From contig OZ252297.1 of assembly GCA_965250275.1 (NCBI GenBank), positions 2,356,001 to 2,420,000 of the forward strand: 64,000 bases of DNA. Direction: 5' to 3'. The translations under genes and the position numbers were made by a program. Every line of letters starts with the position of its first letter. Positions within the stretch are counted from its first letter, which is position 1. Under the pieces are notes generated by a model. It had not been told where the DNA came from. It saw only the letters and a list, made by a program, of their open reading frames with translations, and did no database searches. Origin of the DNA: G965250275 sp965250275 (GTDB lineage Bacteria > Pseudomonadota > Alphaproteobacteria > Rhodobacterales > Rhodobacteraceae). Positions 42,672-51,506 of the stretch are shown here, in pieces.

Positions 42672-43594
42672 CGCACCGTCTGGATGAGACCGCTGCAGGT
42701 GTATACACAATCGCCGTTACACCCTTCCTGCCCGATGGCGGGCTTGATCTGCAGAGCATCGATCGGATGGTCGATTTTTACGCCGAGAAAGGGGCGACCG
42801 GGCTGACCATTCTGGGCATGATGGGTGAAGCGGGCAAGCTGTCAGCTGACGAGTCCATGATAGTGGTGAACCGGGTGATCGGCCGCACTGACCTTCCAGT
42901 GGTGGTGGGGGTATCTGCGCCAGGATTGGCCGCGATGAAGGCGCTGAGCGACACAGCTATGGCAGCAGGTGCGGCTGGCGTGATGGTGGCGCCGCCATGG
43001 ACCCTGAAGACCGACCAGCAGATCGTGCGGTACTATCAGGATGTCGCTTCAGCTTTGGGCGATATCCCAATAGTTTTGCAAGATTTTCCTCTTTCGACTG
43101 GTGTTGTGATTCCGGTCAGTTCAATCCTGCAGATCGTGGCGGAGTGCCCCACCTGCGTGATGCTGAAACACGAAGACTGGCCGGGGTTGGACAAGATTTC
43201 GGCGCTACGGGCGGCGTCCGACACCGGCGCGCGCCGGATTTCCATTCTCTGCGGAAACGGCGGCCTTTTCCTTCCGGAAGAGATGGCGCGCGGCGCCGAC
43301 GGTGCGATGACAGGTTTTGGCTTTCCGGAGATGATGGCGCAGGTCATCGCTGCACATAGCGCCGGGGACGTGCAGCGGGTGCATGACATTTTTGACGCCT
43401 ATCTGCCGCTCATCCGGTACGAGTCCCAACCGGGTCTGGGACTGGCAATCAGAAAGCATGTGCTTGCCGAGCGGGGCGCCATCGCCCATGCGACAGTGCG
43501 CAAGCCCGGGGGCAGTTTGGCTTCTGAGGCTCAGGCAGAAGTTGCGTTGCTGTTGCAGCGTCAGACAAAAAGGTTGGCTGATCTGGGGTTGTGA
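42668..43594 (+). CDS. Dihydrodipicolinate synthase/N-acetylneuraminate lyase family protein
   Basis: A 308-residue class I aldolase of the DapA/NanA superfamily. GMMGEAGKLSADE near 46 corresponds to the GxxGE block, and the Schiff-base Lys is in CVMLKHEDWPG near 165. The start is GTG 42668 overlapping the racemase stop (GTGA). In a hydantoinase cassette it is unlikely to make lysine; a pyruvate-dependent cleavage or a hydro-lyase step on the ring-opened product is plausible. It ends 7 bp from the convergent oxidase-like gene. Confidence 0.88.
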   Translation: MTHRLDETAAGVYTIAVTPFLPDGGLDLQSIDRMVDFYAEKGATGLTILGMMGEAGKLSADESMIVVNRVIGRTDLPVVVGVSAPGLAAMKALSDTAMAAGAAGVMVAPPWTLKTDQQIVRYYQDVASALGDIPIVLQDFPLSTGVVIPVSSILQIVAECPTCVMLKHEDWPGLDKISALRAASDTGARRISILCGNGGLFLPEEMARGADGAMTGFGFPEMMAQVIAAHSAGDVQRVHDIFDAYLPLIRYESQPGLGLAIRKHVLAERGAIAHATVRKPGGSLASEAQAEVALLLQRQTKRLADLGL

Positions 43595-43601
43595 CGCTTT
43601 T

Positions 43602-44159
43602 CTAAGGTGAAACCCACTGACCACGCCAGCCCTGTTCGGCGGCGTAGACGGCGCGCCGATGTCCGGAGTCGTCCGGGGCATCCAGACTGACCAGATCGAT
43701 CTGATCCAGATGCAGGACGAGGGCAGCAAAGTTGTTTGCCTCCGGGACAATCCGAAAATCGCCCCCGGAATGAAGGGGAGCGCCCGGGGCCGGAACGTGG
43801 CCATAAGCGGCGCGGGCGGCATCTGGGACCGATTGCCAGCGTTGAGTGACCTTGGGCCCGGACAGGATGTCCACGCGCCCGCTTCCGCGAAACTGGAGCC
43901 GTGGCTCCAGGTGCCAGACCATGACACTGGCGCGCGGGCGGTTTTCCAACTCTGCCACCTTCGCAGTGCGAAGGTCGGTGTGCATTTCGAGAATGCGCGC
44001 CTCTTCATCGGTGCGGCGCAAGGCCACTGTGCGGACCTGTGGTGTCCCGGAAGGGTCGACAGTGGCCAGTGCGGCATAGCGCGCGGGTGAGCTGCTGCTT
44101 GCCACACCCTGACGGAGCATGTTCCAACCGTCGGAAAGAAACCGGTCGAGGTCACTCAT
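43602..44159 (-). CDS. Pyridoxamine 5'-phosphate oxidase-family flavin-binding protein
   Basis: A 185-residue split-barrel protein of the PNPOx type, with RYAALATVDPSGTPQVRTVALR near 27-48 and RASVMVWHLEPRLQFRGSGRV near 78-98. The C-terminus is GWRGQWVSP. This is a general stress/flavin-reductase type subgroup, not clearly PdxH. The start at 44159 overlaps the end of the lipocalin-like gene by 8 bp, so it belongs to the leftward ABC operon. The role is unknown. Confidence 0.85.
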   Translation of the reverse strand: MSDLDRFLSDGWNMLRQGVASSSSPARYAALATVDPSGTPQVRTVALRRTDEEARILEMHTDLRTAKVAELENRPRASVMVWHLEPRLQFRGSGRVDILSGPKVTQRWQSVPDAARAAYGHVPAPGAPLHSGGDFRIVPEANNFAALVLHLDQIDLVSLDAPDDSGHRRAVYAAEQGWRGQWVSP

Positions 44160-45207
44160 ACCCCGTCATCTCCAGATATCCGCGCCCCGCATGGCTCCCG
44201 GTGATGGAGACTGGCCCTTCCCAATAGGGGAATGAGGTCCCCATCCAGCTCTGATCGTTCAGCGCGCGCAGCTCTACGTCCAGTCCCTTGGCGGGCAGTT
44301 GCACCCGCCAGTCCACCGGCACCTGGCGCCCTGCAACACCGACCTCTCGCAAAGGTGTCCAAATCAACGCACCGTCGGTCAGCGCTTCCGTGCTGCCATC
44401 AGCCGATATCCAACTGCCGGACGTGAACCCCTGGGCATCATCGCGCACGCGGAATCCCATCAAACGATCACCATCCTCAAAGCTCAGGGAAATCCAATCC
44501 CAACCGGATTGGTTTTCGGAGAGCGGTTGCGACGACCATTCCCGATCCAGCCAGCCCTGACCTGTGACCGACACATCTCCGGAGGGCAGGCTGAGCGAAC
44601 CAGATACCCTGTAGAAGGGTTGCGAGTAGTAATGACTGGCCTGACCCTCCCGCGATTTGACCGAGAAACTCCGCTCCCCATGCTGGATCAGCGGGCCCTC
44701 GGCAGTCAGGTTCAGGTCATAAGCAAAGTTTTGGCCGCGAGCGGCCAGGGAAAGGGATGAAAGGGCATCGGCGCCGTCAGGGGCGATGCTGGTCATCGCC
44801 CAATCATCGATCCAGGCGTCAAAGGGGTGGCTCGTCACGCCGGCCTGTCCGATACCGCCGCGCGCCAGTCGCTCGGCGTAGTAATGCGCCTCGGGCGTGG
44901 TCAGACCGGCATGTCCCATCCAGAGCTGTGGTGTCTGCCAGCCAGTGCCGGATTCAGGGCGCAACGCCGATCGGAACAGCGTCCACTGCACGCCGTAGTC
45001 GCGCCCGTCCGTCCCTTGCAGCGTTGCCGTCAGATACCACCATTCGATGCGAAACTGCGGGTGAGGCCCGTGGTCTTTTGGAAAGGTCAGGACCGTGTCG
45101 CGCTGAGGCACAGCAAACCCGTCGGCAGTGGTGCCCAGATTGGCAAAGCCCTGCGCGACCGCGGGAAGCGCGGTCAAAAGCCAGAGGAGGAGTGCTCTAA
45201 CGCTCAC
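44152..45207 (-). CDS. Secreted lipocalin-like protein, AttH/CrtC-related
   Basis: A 351-residue exported protein. The signal peptide is residues 1-19 (LLLWLLTALPAVAQ). RIEWWYLTATLQG near 53-65 is the WWY block of AttH and carotenoid hydratase relatives, and DREWSSQPL near 222 is the second conserved block. AttH-type proteins are encoded with an FtsX-type ABC transporter, as here. The start is GTG 45207, overlapping the permease by 11 bp. It may accept or carry a hydrophobic ligand at the outer side of the membrane. Confidence 0.86.
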   Translation of the reverse strand: MSVRALLLWLLTALPAVAQGFANLGTTADGFAVPQRDTVLTFPKDHGPHPQFRIEWWYLTATLQGTDGRDYGVQWTLFRSALRPESGTGWQTPQLWMGHAGLTTPEAHYYAERLARGGIGQAGVTSHPFDAWIDDWAMTSIAPDGADALSSLSLAARGQNFAYDLNLTAEGPLIQHGERSFSVKSREGQASHYYSQPFYRVSGSLSLPSGDVSVTGQGWLDREWSSQPLSENQSGWDWISLSFEDGDRLMGFRVRDDAQGFTSGSWISADGSTEALTDGALIWTPLREVGVAGRQVPVDWRVQLPAKGLDVELRALNDQSWMGTSFPYWEGPVSITGSHAGRGYLEMTGYE

Positions 45208-47605
45208 TGCTGAATGTCCTCAACAAGTCTGTTGGCGAGACCCGGCGCAAACGGCGAGCGGGCCACGCCGCGGCAAGTCCCGCCGCCAGCAGCGCCAGCA
45301 GCCCCAGCACCAGCCAATCCAGCGGGAAGAGGTACATCGGCAACCGCCAGCCAAAGGCTTCCACATTGATGATCGCGAGCAACACCCATGCCAGCGTCAG
45401 ACCGAGCGGCAGGGCCAGACAGGCCGTCAGGAAAGCCAGCCCCAAACTGCGCCACAGCTCCAGCCGGGCCAGTTTTGCCCGTGTGACGCCCAAGGCCCAG
45501 ACCGGAGCCACCTGCGGCAATCGCGCCGACCAGAGCGTCAGAAGGCTGGTCAGGATGGCAAATGCCGCAACCCCCAGTGTCAGGAGGTTCAACGCCCCTG
45601 TGACCACAAAGGTGGTGTCGAAGATGCGCAGAGACAAAGCCTTGATCTCCGCCTGACGGACCAGGGCATTTGCGGGGAGGTCAAAGGACTGCCTCAGATC
45701 CGCCATCAGGCCCGGCACATCCTCTGCGGGCAGACGCAGGCCAAGCTGCCGGTTCGGAACTGACGGTGCGCGTTCGAGCAAAAGTGGCAACGCGACAATG
45801 GCCTGTGCCAGCGGGTTGCCATAGTCGGAGTACACACCGCCGACTGGCAAGGTCCATCCCTGCGCCAGGTTGACCATATCCCCTGGCCAGAGATCTGCGC
45901 GGCGGGCGAGTTGCTCGTTGATCAGCACGGCCTCTCCCTTGGCCAGCCTGTCCCAGACCAAGGGTGTTTCAGCAATCAGAGGCCAGTTGTCCCGATACGT
46001 CGCATGGTCCACCACGCCGTAGATGCGCGCCCGCTCGCCGGCGATATCGCTTTCCATGTAGCGGATCGGAAGCACTGCATCGACGCGCGGTGTCAACCAG
46101 TCCGCCAGTGCCCCGCCCTGTGCGTCGGTCCGTGCAGTGACATAGAGTTCCGAGGCAAGTCGTTGATCCAGCCACCCGGTGAAGGTCAGACGAAAGCTTG
46201 AGACCATCGTTCCAACGCCGACATTGGTCGCCAGAGCCAGCATCAGCGCCATAAGTGCCAGCGAAAGGCCCGGCAGTTGCGCACGCATGTCGGCCCAGAC
46301 CCAATCGCCCAGCGGTGAACGCGCGGTTGTTGCAAATGCGCCAAGCAACAGGTGCAGCACCGGTGGCAGCAGCAACGCAGCCCCCAAGAGCAGTCCCGCC
46401 AACACCGCAAAGCCGGCCACCAGCCCGTCAAACATCCAGACTGCAAGGCCCCCCGACAGGATCAAGGCGACACCGGCCATCGCCATCCACCGCATCGTTG
46501 TGCCAGCAGCGGTGGCCCAGGCCCGAACGCCAGGTGCAGCGAGCAGCGGCAAACGGTGCAATTGATAAAGGCCCTGCGCCGCAGCCAGCAGCGCGCCCGC
46601 GATCGCCATCCCCAAACCGCTTGCGAACCAGACCGGCCTGAGGGTCAGACCGTTGTCGACCGGGGCGCCATAGAGGCCTCGCAATGTGGCGGCGACGTCC
46701 GGCAAAAGTGCTGCCGCGACCAGATAGCCCAGTACCAGACCCAGTGAACCAGCGAGGAGCGCCAATAGAACGATTTCGGTCACCACCAGTACCATCAGGT
46801 TTCTGGCGGGCAACCCAAGTGCGCGCAGGGTCCGAAAGAGTGCGCGCCTTTGCTGGAACGCGAGGCCGATTGCACCGTTCACTATGAATAGTCCGACAAC
46901 AAAGGACAGCAGGCCAAACGCTGTCAGGTTCAGGTGGAAACTGTCGGCCATGCGCGTGGTGTCGGCGACGGGATCCGGGGTTTGCCGCATCAGGTCCGGC
47001 GCGAGGTCTGACAGGGGCGTCAGCCCTTGCGGCTGGTCGGGCAGGATGATGAGGCGGCTGAGTTGGCCAGGCTGGTCAAGAAGCGCCTCGACAAGTCCGA
47101 TGTCCCCAAGGACGACGCCGGGTGGCAGATCGGACGTTTGCACGAACGGGGGCAATGTATCCTCCGGCGTCATGCGCTCCAGTGTTTGTTCTGTGGCGAA
47201 CAATCGCCCGGGCGCGCCGAAGATCTCGGCCGGGCTGAGGCTCAGATCCGGATCGCTGGGGGCTGGGGGCAGGGGAAAGCTGAGAAAATCCACGCCCAAG
47301 AGGGTCACGAAGATCCCGCCAAGGCGCGCGCGCCCTTCGAGAACGGGGCTGAGTTGCCACCCCGCACGCCGCAGGTCGACATAACTCTGCACCGGGATTG
47401 TCCCCTGTGGCGCAACAAGGATATCCCCGGCATTGGCGCCCATCTGATCCGCCGCCCGGGCGTAACTGGCACGCGCTTCGGCATTGATCGCCTGCACGGC
47501 CGACCAAAGCGCGGTTGCTAGCGCAAGTCCGATCAGAAGCGTGGCCAGTTGCAGGGGTTGTCGGCGCCAGTGTGACAGCAAGGCCAGCCACGCAGCGCCG
47601 GTCAT
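45197..47605 (-). CDS. FtsX-family ABC permease (AttFG-like, fused)
   Basis: An 802-residue membrane protein with two FtsX modules in one chain: an N-terminal span near 18-35, three spans near 225-345, a second long soluble loop after about 450, and three C-terminal spans from about 675. This corresponds to AttF and AttG as one polypeptide. ATG 47605 overlaps the ATPase stop (ATGA). Together with the ATPase and lipocalin-like protein it forms a LolCDE/MacB-like system that moves lipophilic material or works mechanically across the periplasm. Confidence 0.9.
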   Translation of the reverse strand: MTGAAWLALLSHWRRQPLQLATLLIGLALATALWSAVQAINAEARASYARAADQMGANAGDILVAPQGTIPVQSYVDLRRAGWQLSPVLEGRARLGGIFVTLLGVDFLSFPLPPAPSDPDLSLSPAEIFGAPGRLFATEQTLERMTPEDTLPPFVQTSDLPPGVVLGDIGLVEALLDQPGQLSRLIILPDQPQGLTPLSDLAPDLMRQTPDPVADTTRMADSFHLNLTAFGLLSFVVGLFIVNGAIGLAFQQRRALFRTLRALGLPARNLMVLVVTEIVLLALLAGSLGLVLGYLVAAALLPDVAATLRGLYGAPVDNGLTLRPVWFASGLGMAIAGALLAAAQGLYQLHRLPLLAAPGVRAWATAAGTTMRWMAMAGVALILSGGLAVWMFDGLVAGFAVLAGLLLGAALLLPPVLHLLLGAFATTARSPLGDWVWADMRAQLPGLSLALMALMLALATNVGVGTMVSSFRLTFTGWLDQRLASELYVTARTDAQGGALADWLTPRVDAVLPIRYMESDIAGERARIYGVVDHATYRDNWPLIAETPLVWDRLAKGEAVLINEQLARRADLWPGDMVNLAQGWTLPVGGVYSDYGNPLAQAIVALPLLLERAPSVPNRQLGLRLPAEDVPGLMADLRQSFDLPANALVRQAEIKALSLRIFDTTFVVTGALNLLTLGVAAFAILTSLLTLWSARLPQVAPVWALGVTRAKLARLELWRSLGLAFLTACLALPLGLTLAWVLLAIINVEAFGWRLPMYLFPLDWLVLGLLALLAAGLAAAWPARRLRRVSPTDLLRTFSSER

Positions 47606-48258
47606 GTGATGCAACCGTTGTGCAGATGTGCGCGCCGGTCTAGCCGCGATGCGATCCGTTCCGAATGTGTGACCAGAAACAGGGCGGCTCCCGTGGCGCC
47701 GACCAGGTCGAGCATAAGGTCCAGCACCGCGTCGCTGCTGGCTTCGTCGAGATTCCCTGTGGGCTCATCGGCCAGCAGCAAGGGCGGTCGTGGGGCCAGC
47801 GCCCGCCCGATTGCCACACGTTGCTGTTGGCCCCCAGACAAGTGTTCCGGATAGCGTGCCACAAGGTCAGACAGCCCCAGCCGATCGGTAATTTCGCCAA
47901 GCCAGTCGTTGTCCGGCGCGCCACTCATCCGGGCATGAAATTCGAGGTTTTGTGCGACGGTGAGGGACGGAATCAGATTGAACTGTTGGAACACCATTCC
48001 GATCGAGCCGCGGCGCAGGGCAGCGCGCCCGGTGTCGCTCAGAGGTGAGTAGGCCTGACTGTTCAGCGTGATTTCCCCGCTGTCAAAATCGTCCAGGGCT
48101 CCGATCAAGTGCAGCAGAGTACTCTTTCCGCTGCCGCTTTCACCCGTAAGGGCCAGGGTCTCACCGGCATCCAGGGACAAGTTGACCTGGTGAAGGACCG
48201 GGTCAAAGGCCTCCATACCCGGGTATCGCTTGATCAGATCTGCAACGGTCAGGAGCAT
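47602..48258 (-). CDS. ABC transporter ATPase, LolD/MacB type
   Basis: A 218-residue ATPase of the LolD class. Walker A ALTGESGSGKSTLLH is near residue 38, the Q-loop is in VFQQFNLIPS, the signature LSGGQQQRVAIG near 138, and Walker B LLLADEPTGNLDE near 158. ATG 48258 gives the normal family length; the open frame extends upstream but without similarity. It energises the fused FtsX permease. The ribosome site before ATG 48258 is weak. Confidence 0.92.
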   Translation of the reverse strand: MLLTVADLIKRYPGMEAFDPVLHQVNLSLDAGETLALTGESGSGKSTLLHLIGALDDFDSGEITLNSQAYSPLSDTGRAALRRGSIGMVFQQFNLIPSLTVAQNLEFHARMSGAPDNDWLGEITDRLGLSDLVARYPEHLSGGQQQRVAIGRALAPRPPLLLADEPTGNLDEASSDAVLDLMLDLVGATGAALFLVTHSERIASRLDRRAHLHNGCIT

Positions 48259-48461
48259 CGGGTCAGACTTCGTCTTGCTGGTTGTCTTATGGAAAGTGGA
48301 GCGCGGGGCGCCGCTGTCCACGGGTCCGGTCCGCGACATCCGGTCCTCGTCGGGCGTGTGCCAGCCATTCCGGGTTGGCATCGTGCAACGCTGTTTTGCG
48401 GCGTTGGCTCGAGGGTGAAGCAATGCTTGATCAAGGCGGGGAGAGACCGTAAGCCGAACGA

Positions 48462-48941
48462 ATGACACTGACTGCGCAATTGATGTGGGGCACGATTTTT
48501 CTGGCGCTGTGCTGCGTTGTCCATGTCGCCCTTCTGGGGGTGTTGGTCTATGGCTTGCGGCATGTCGACCGTGTGGTGGAAGCCTGGCACACGATTTTCC
48601 GTAATTTCTCGGTTCTGGCGGTCAGCTTGCTGGCAATCGTCTTTTCGCACACGCTTCAGGTGTGGCTCTGGGCGGTTGCCTTGCTCGATCAGGATCAACT
48701 CTCGGATTGGAGCACGGCACTTTACTTCACCTTGGTGACCTATACCTCGCTGGGCTACGGGGATGTGACTTTGCCACCCGCGTCGCGGCTCTTCGGTGCT
48801 TTTGCGTCGGTTACGGGGCTGCTGGCCTTCGGGATGAGCACTGCGTTTCTCGTGGCCGTGATGACCCGTCTGCTGGGTACGGAGAAGGGACCGTTTCATC
48901 ACAACAAGGGCGAAAACAAGCGCGCCAAAGGCGCGCCGTAA
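48462..48941 (+). CDS. Small potassium channel-like membrane protein
   Basis: A 159-residue protein with three membrane helices (near 8-31, 49-75 and 110-136) and a pore segment before the last. The selectivity filter reads TSLGYGD, close to the TVGYGD consensus of K+ channels. There is no RCK or cyclic-nucleotide domain, only a basic tail KGENKRAKG. It is divergent from the AttE-like ATPase. Its 3' end overlaps the convergent cardiolipin-synthase-like gene by 43 bp. Confidence 0.87.
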   Translation: MTLTAQLMWGTIFLALCCVVHVALLGVLVYGLRHVDRVVEAWHTIFRNFSVLAVSLLAIVFSHTLQVWLWAVALLDQDQLSDWSTALYFTLVTYTSLGYGDVTLPPASRLFGAFASVTGLLAFGMSTAFLVAVMTRLLGTEKGPFHHNKGENKRAKGAP

Positions 48942-50311
48942 CGAATTCTCGCAGGTTGATCGGCGAGGGTCCGGTCCAGTCGATCTGCGCGCTTGAAATC
49001 CTCTTCTAGCATGGCGGCAACCGCATGGGCGAACGGCGCATCAAAGAGCACCGCCATCGCTTCGAAATTCAGGCGGAAGGAACGGTTGTCGAGATTGGTT
49101 GTCCCAACCGCCGCGATGGTATCATCCACGACAAATGCCTTTTGGTGCATGAACCCATCGGTGTACCGGTAAATCTTACCACCGGCTTCGGTAACATCAT
49201 CAAAGTAGGCGTAGGCGGCCAGCCAGGGCATCCAGTGATCGACAACCTCGGGCACCAGCAGTCGGACATCGACACCACGCAGCGCGGCATTTCGGAGGGC
49301 AGCCGTGATGTCGATGTCCGGTATGAAATACGGAGAGGCAATCCAGACGCGGGTCTTGGCGGCGGTGATCGCGCTGAAGAACATCAGGCTGCCAGTTTCG
49401 GTCAGGTCTCCGGGACCTGTTGCCACGATCAGGCCAACGGCATCGTCCTCCGTGTGTTGCGGCGTCCAGGTCAGGTCCGGTGTGATATCCTCGCGCGTGG
49501 CCCAGTGCCAGTCTTCCGCAAAGATCAGCTGCAGCTGTGACACCATAGGACCCGAGAGTTGCAGATGCGTGTCCCGCCAAGCGCCAAAGGTCGAACTGCG
49601 CCCCATGTATTCGTCACCCACGTTCAGCCCGCCGACAAATCCGACCTGACCGTCCACAACCACGGTCTTGCGATGATTGCGGAAATTGATCTGGAACCTG
49701 TAGCTGGGGCCCGGTCTGTTCGCGCGTTCGGCCACTTGAACACCGGCCGCGCGCAACTCGGCAAAATACGCGCCATCCAGCCTGAGACTGCCGACACCAT
49801 CTGTCATGAACCGCACGTGAACGCCGCGCTCGGCAGCGGCAATCAGGCGATCCTGTAGCGCGCGGCCGAGGTCGTCATCGCGCACGATATAGAATTGCAC
49901 CAGAATCGTTTTAGTGGCCGCATCGATGGCATCGAAGATGGCATCGAACGCCGCTGCCCCATCGATCAGAAGCTTTGGTTGGTTTCCGCGCACCGCGTCC
50001 AGTCCAGCGCAGTATTGGAAAGGGGCAAGCATTTCGGTGTCAACGTCCGGCGGCGGCGCGTGTTCGGCGGAAAACGCGCGGATCCCCGCGACAACGCGTT
50101 CACTCTGGCGACGGGCCTGCTGATACCCGTTGAAGCGATGGTGTCCGAGAAAGAGGTAAATGGGCACCGCGATAAAAGGTGCTGCGAGCAGGAACACCAC
50201 CCATCCAACAGCCCCTTGAGGTGTGCGCGCGGTGGTGGCCGCGCGCCAGGTGCAATAGATTGCCCCGATCGCAAAAAGCGTGACGCCAAGCGAGACCAAC
50301 GCTGCCCACAT
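48899..50311 (-). CDS. Cardiolipin synthase-family phospholipase D protein
   Basis: A 470-residue protein with two N-terminal membrane helices (about 3-25 and 33-57) and two HKD active sites: HRKTVVVDGQVGFVGGLN near 214-231 and HQKAFVVDDTIAAVGTTNLD near 391-410. The length and arrangement match bacterial ClsA-type cardiolipin synthases. It would join two phosphatidylglycerols in the inner membrane. The start at 50311 gives a proper first membrane helix. Confidence 0.92.
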   Translation of the reverse strand: MWAALVSLGVTLFAIGAIYCTWRAATTARTPQGAVGWVVFLLAAPFIAVPIYLFLGHHRFNGYQQARRQSERVVAGIRAFSAEHAPPPDVDTEMLAPFQYCAGLDAVRGNQPKLLIDGAAAFDAIFDAIDAATKTILVQFYIVRDDDLGRALQDRLIAAAERGVHVRFMTDGVGSLRLDGAYFAELRAAGVQVAERANRPGPSYRFQINFRNHRKTVVVDGQVGFVGGLNVGDEYMGRSSTFGAWRDTHLQLSGPMVSQLQLIFAEDWHWATREDITPDLTWTPQHTEDDAVGLIVATGPGDLTETGSLMFFSAITAAKTRVWIASPYFIPDIDITAALRNAALRGVDVRLLVPEVVDHWMPWLAAYAYFDDVTEAGGKIYRYTDGFMHQKAFVVDDTIAAVGTTNLDNRSFRLNFEAMAVLFDAPFAHAVAAMLEEDFKRADRLDRTLADQPARIRYGAPLARLFSPLL

Positions 50312-50457
50312 CTGTTGCCTGTCCCCGCTCCACTCTGATCACAGGACCGGGCACGCTGACCAGCAGCCCAGTGTCTCGACCTGTCCCGTTGCGGCGAGGA
50401 TGGCCGAGACACCTATCTCATTCAAGGGGTTATCCGGTGGAGCGGGGGATCGCTGAC

Positions 50458-51432
50458 TCAGCGTTGGCCCGTGTAGATCCGGTCCCAATCCTTGGCCATG
50501 TCCACAATGACCCAGCCCATCCCCGGACCTTTGTCCAGCCCATCGACCAGCTTCCCAATCGGGCTTTCCCGGTCATAGGCATATTCCCGTTCCGCGTCCG
50601 TGTGGTGCACGATCAGACCCAATCTTGGCCCGTCGCCCGCAGTGGTCCATTCCAGCATGGCAAAATCACCGTCCGAGTTACCGCCGGCGAGGATTGGACG
50701 TTTTCCGATGTTGCGGTCGATGCCAATGGGTTTGCCTTCCTTGTCATCAACAAAGGCGATCCCTGGCGTTTTCACAATGGTCGGAACACCATCGACGATT
50801 TGATATTCAGTTTCAGCGAGCGTGCCGATCACGTTCTCAGGCGGAATGCCATAGGCGCGTTCAGCAAAAGCCCGCATGAAGTGCACACCGCCACCCGAGA
50901 CGATGTAGGTTTCAAACCCTTCGTCGCGCAGATAGCGCAACAGCTCGACCATCGGCTGATAGGTCATTTCGTCATATCGCAGTCCGGTATCAGGATGGGT
51001 GACGGAGTCGAGCCAGACTTCGACTTCGGCCTGAAATTCATCCACGGACAATCCGCTGTGGCTGACTTCAACCACTTCCAGAAGCGCGTCTTCGCCGCCT
51101 TTTAACACCGTAGCAACATCGCCCGCCGCAGCCGCCTTTAGAGTGTCGCTAGTCAAAATGGATGGATCGGAGCGTGCCAGCACCTGCAACGCATCCATGG
51201 CGTAGAGGAACTGAAAGTACATCGGCTGTTCGGCCCAAAGCGTTCCATCATTGTCGAAGACCGCGATGCGATCCGCAGGCGTGACATAGTTCGGCGACTC
51301 CGGGTCGGTGACCTCTTCGACAAATGCGATGATCCGATCGCGGTTTGGCGTATCGCGCCAAGACGGCAGCGGGTCGGCAAACGCCGGCAATGCAATGATC
51401 AGGGCAGTGGCGATAGAAGCAAGGCGCAGCAT
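50458..51432 (-). CDS. Exported HAD-superfamily phosphatase
   Basis: A 324-residue protein with a signal peptide to about residue 19 (ALIIALPAFA). HAD motif I is FDNDGTLW near 58-65, motif II the Ser in YIVSGGGVHF near 180, motif III a Lys near 235 and motif IV GNSDGDFAML near 250. It resembles periplasmic phosphoserine-phosphatase-like enzymes. GGAGAG is before ATG 51432. It lies 74 bp after a sulfatase gene in the same direction, with a hairpin between, so it may work on phosphorylated or desulfated products outside the cytoplasm. Confidence 0.9.
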   Translation of the reverse strand: MLRLASIATALIIALPAFADPLPSWRDTPNRDRIIAFVEEVTDPESPNYVTPADRIAVFDNDGTLWAEQPMYFQFLYAMDALQVLARSDPSILTSDTLKAAAAGDVATVLKGGEDALLEVVEVSHSGLSVDEFQAEVEVWLDSVTHPDTGLRYDEMTYQPMVELLRYLRDEGFETYIVSGGGVHFMRAFAERAYGIPPENVIGTLAETEYQIVDGVPTIVKTPGIAFVDDKEGKPIGIDRNIGKRPILAGGNSDGDFAMLEWTTAGDGPRLGLIVHHTDAEREYAYDRESPIGKLVDGLDKGPGMGWVIVDMAKDWDRIYTGQR

Positions 51433-51458
51433 GAAAACTCTCCGCATAGGCAGGAAAT

Positions 51459-51485
51459 GGGCCCGCCCATCGGTGGGGCGGACCC
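51459..51485 (-). terminator. Stem-loop between sulfatase and HAD phosphatase genes
   Basis: On the minus strand GGGTCCGCCC pairs with GGGCGGGCCC (10 bp with one G-U pair), loop about 7 nt. It lies 22 bp after the sulfatase stop. No long U-tract follows, so partial termination is likely. Confidence 0.5.
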
Positions 51486-51506
51486 GAACGGTTCAGTGCG
51501 AACCGT

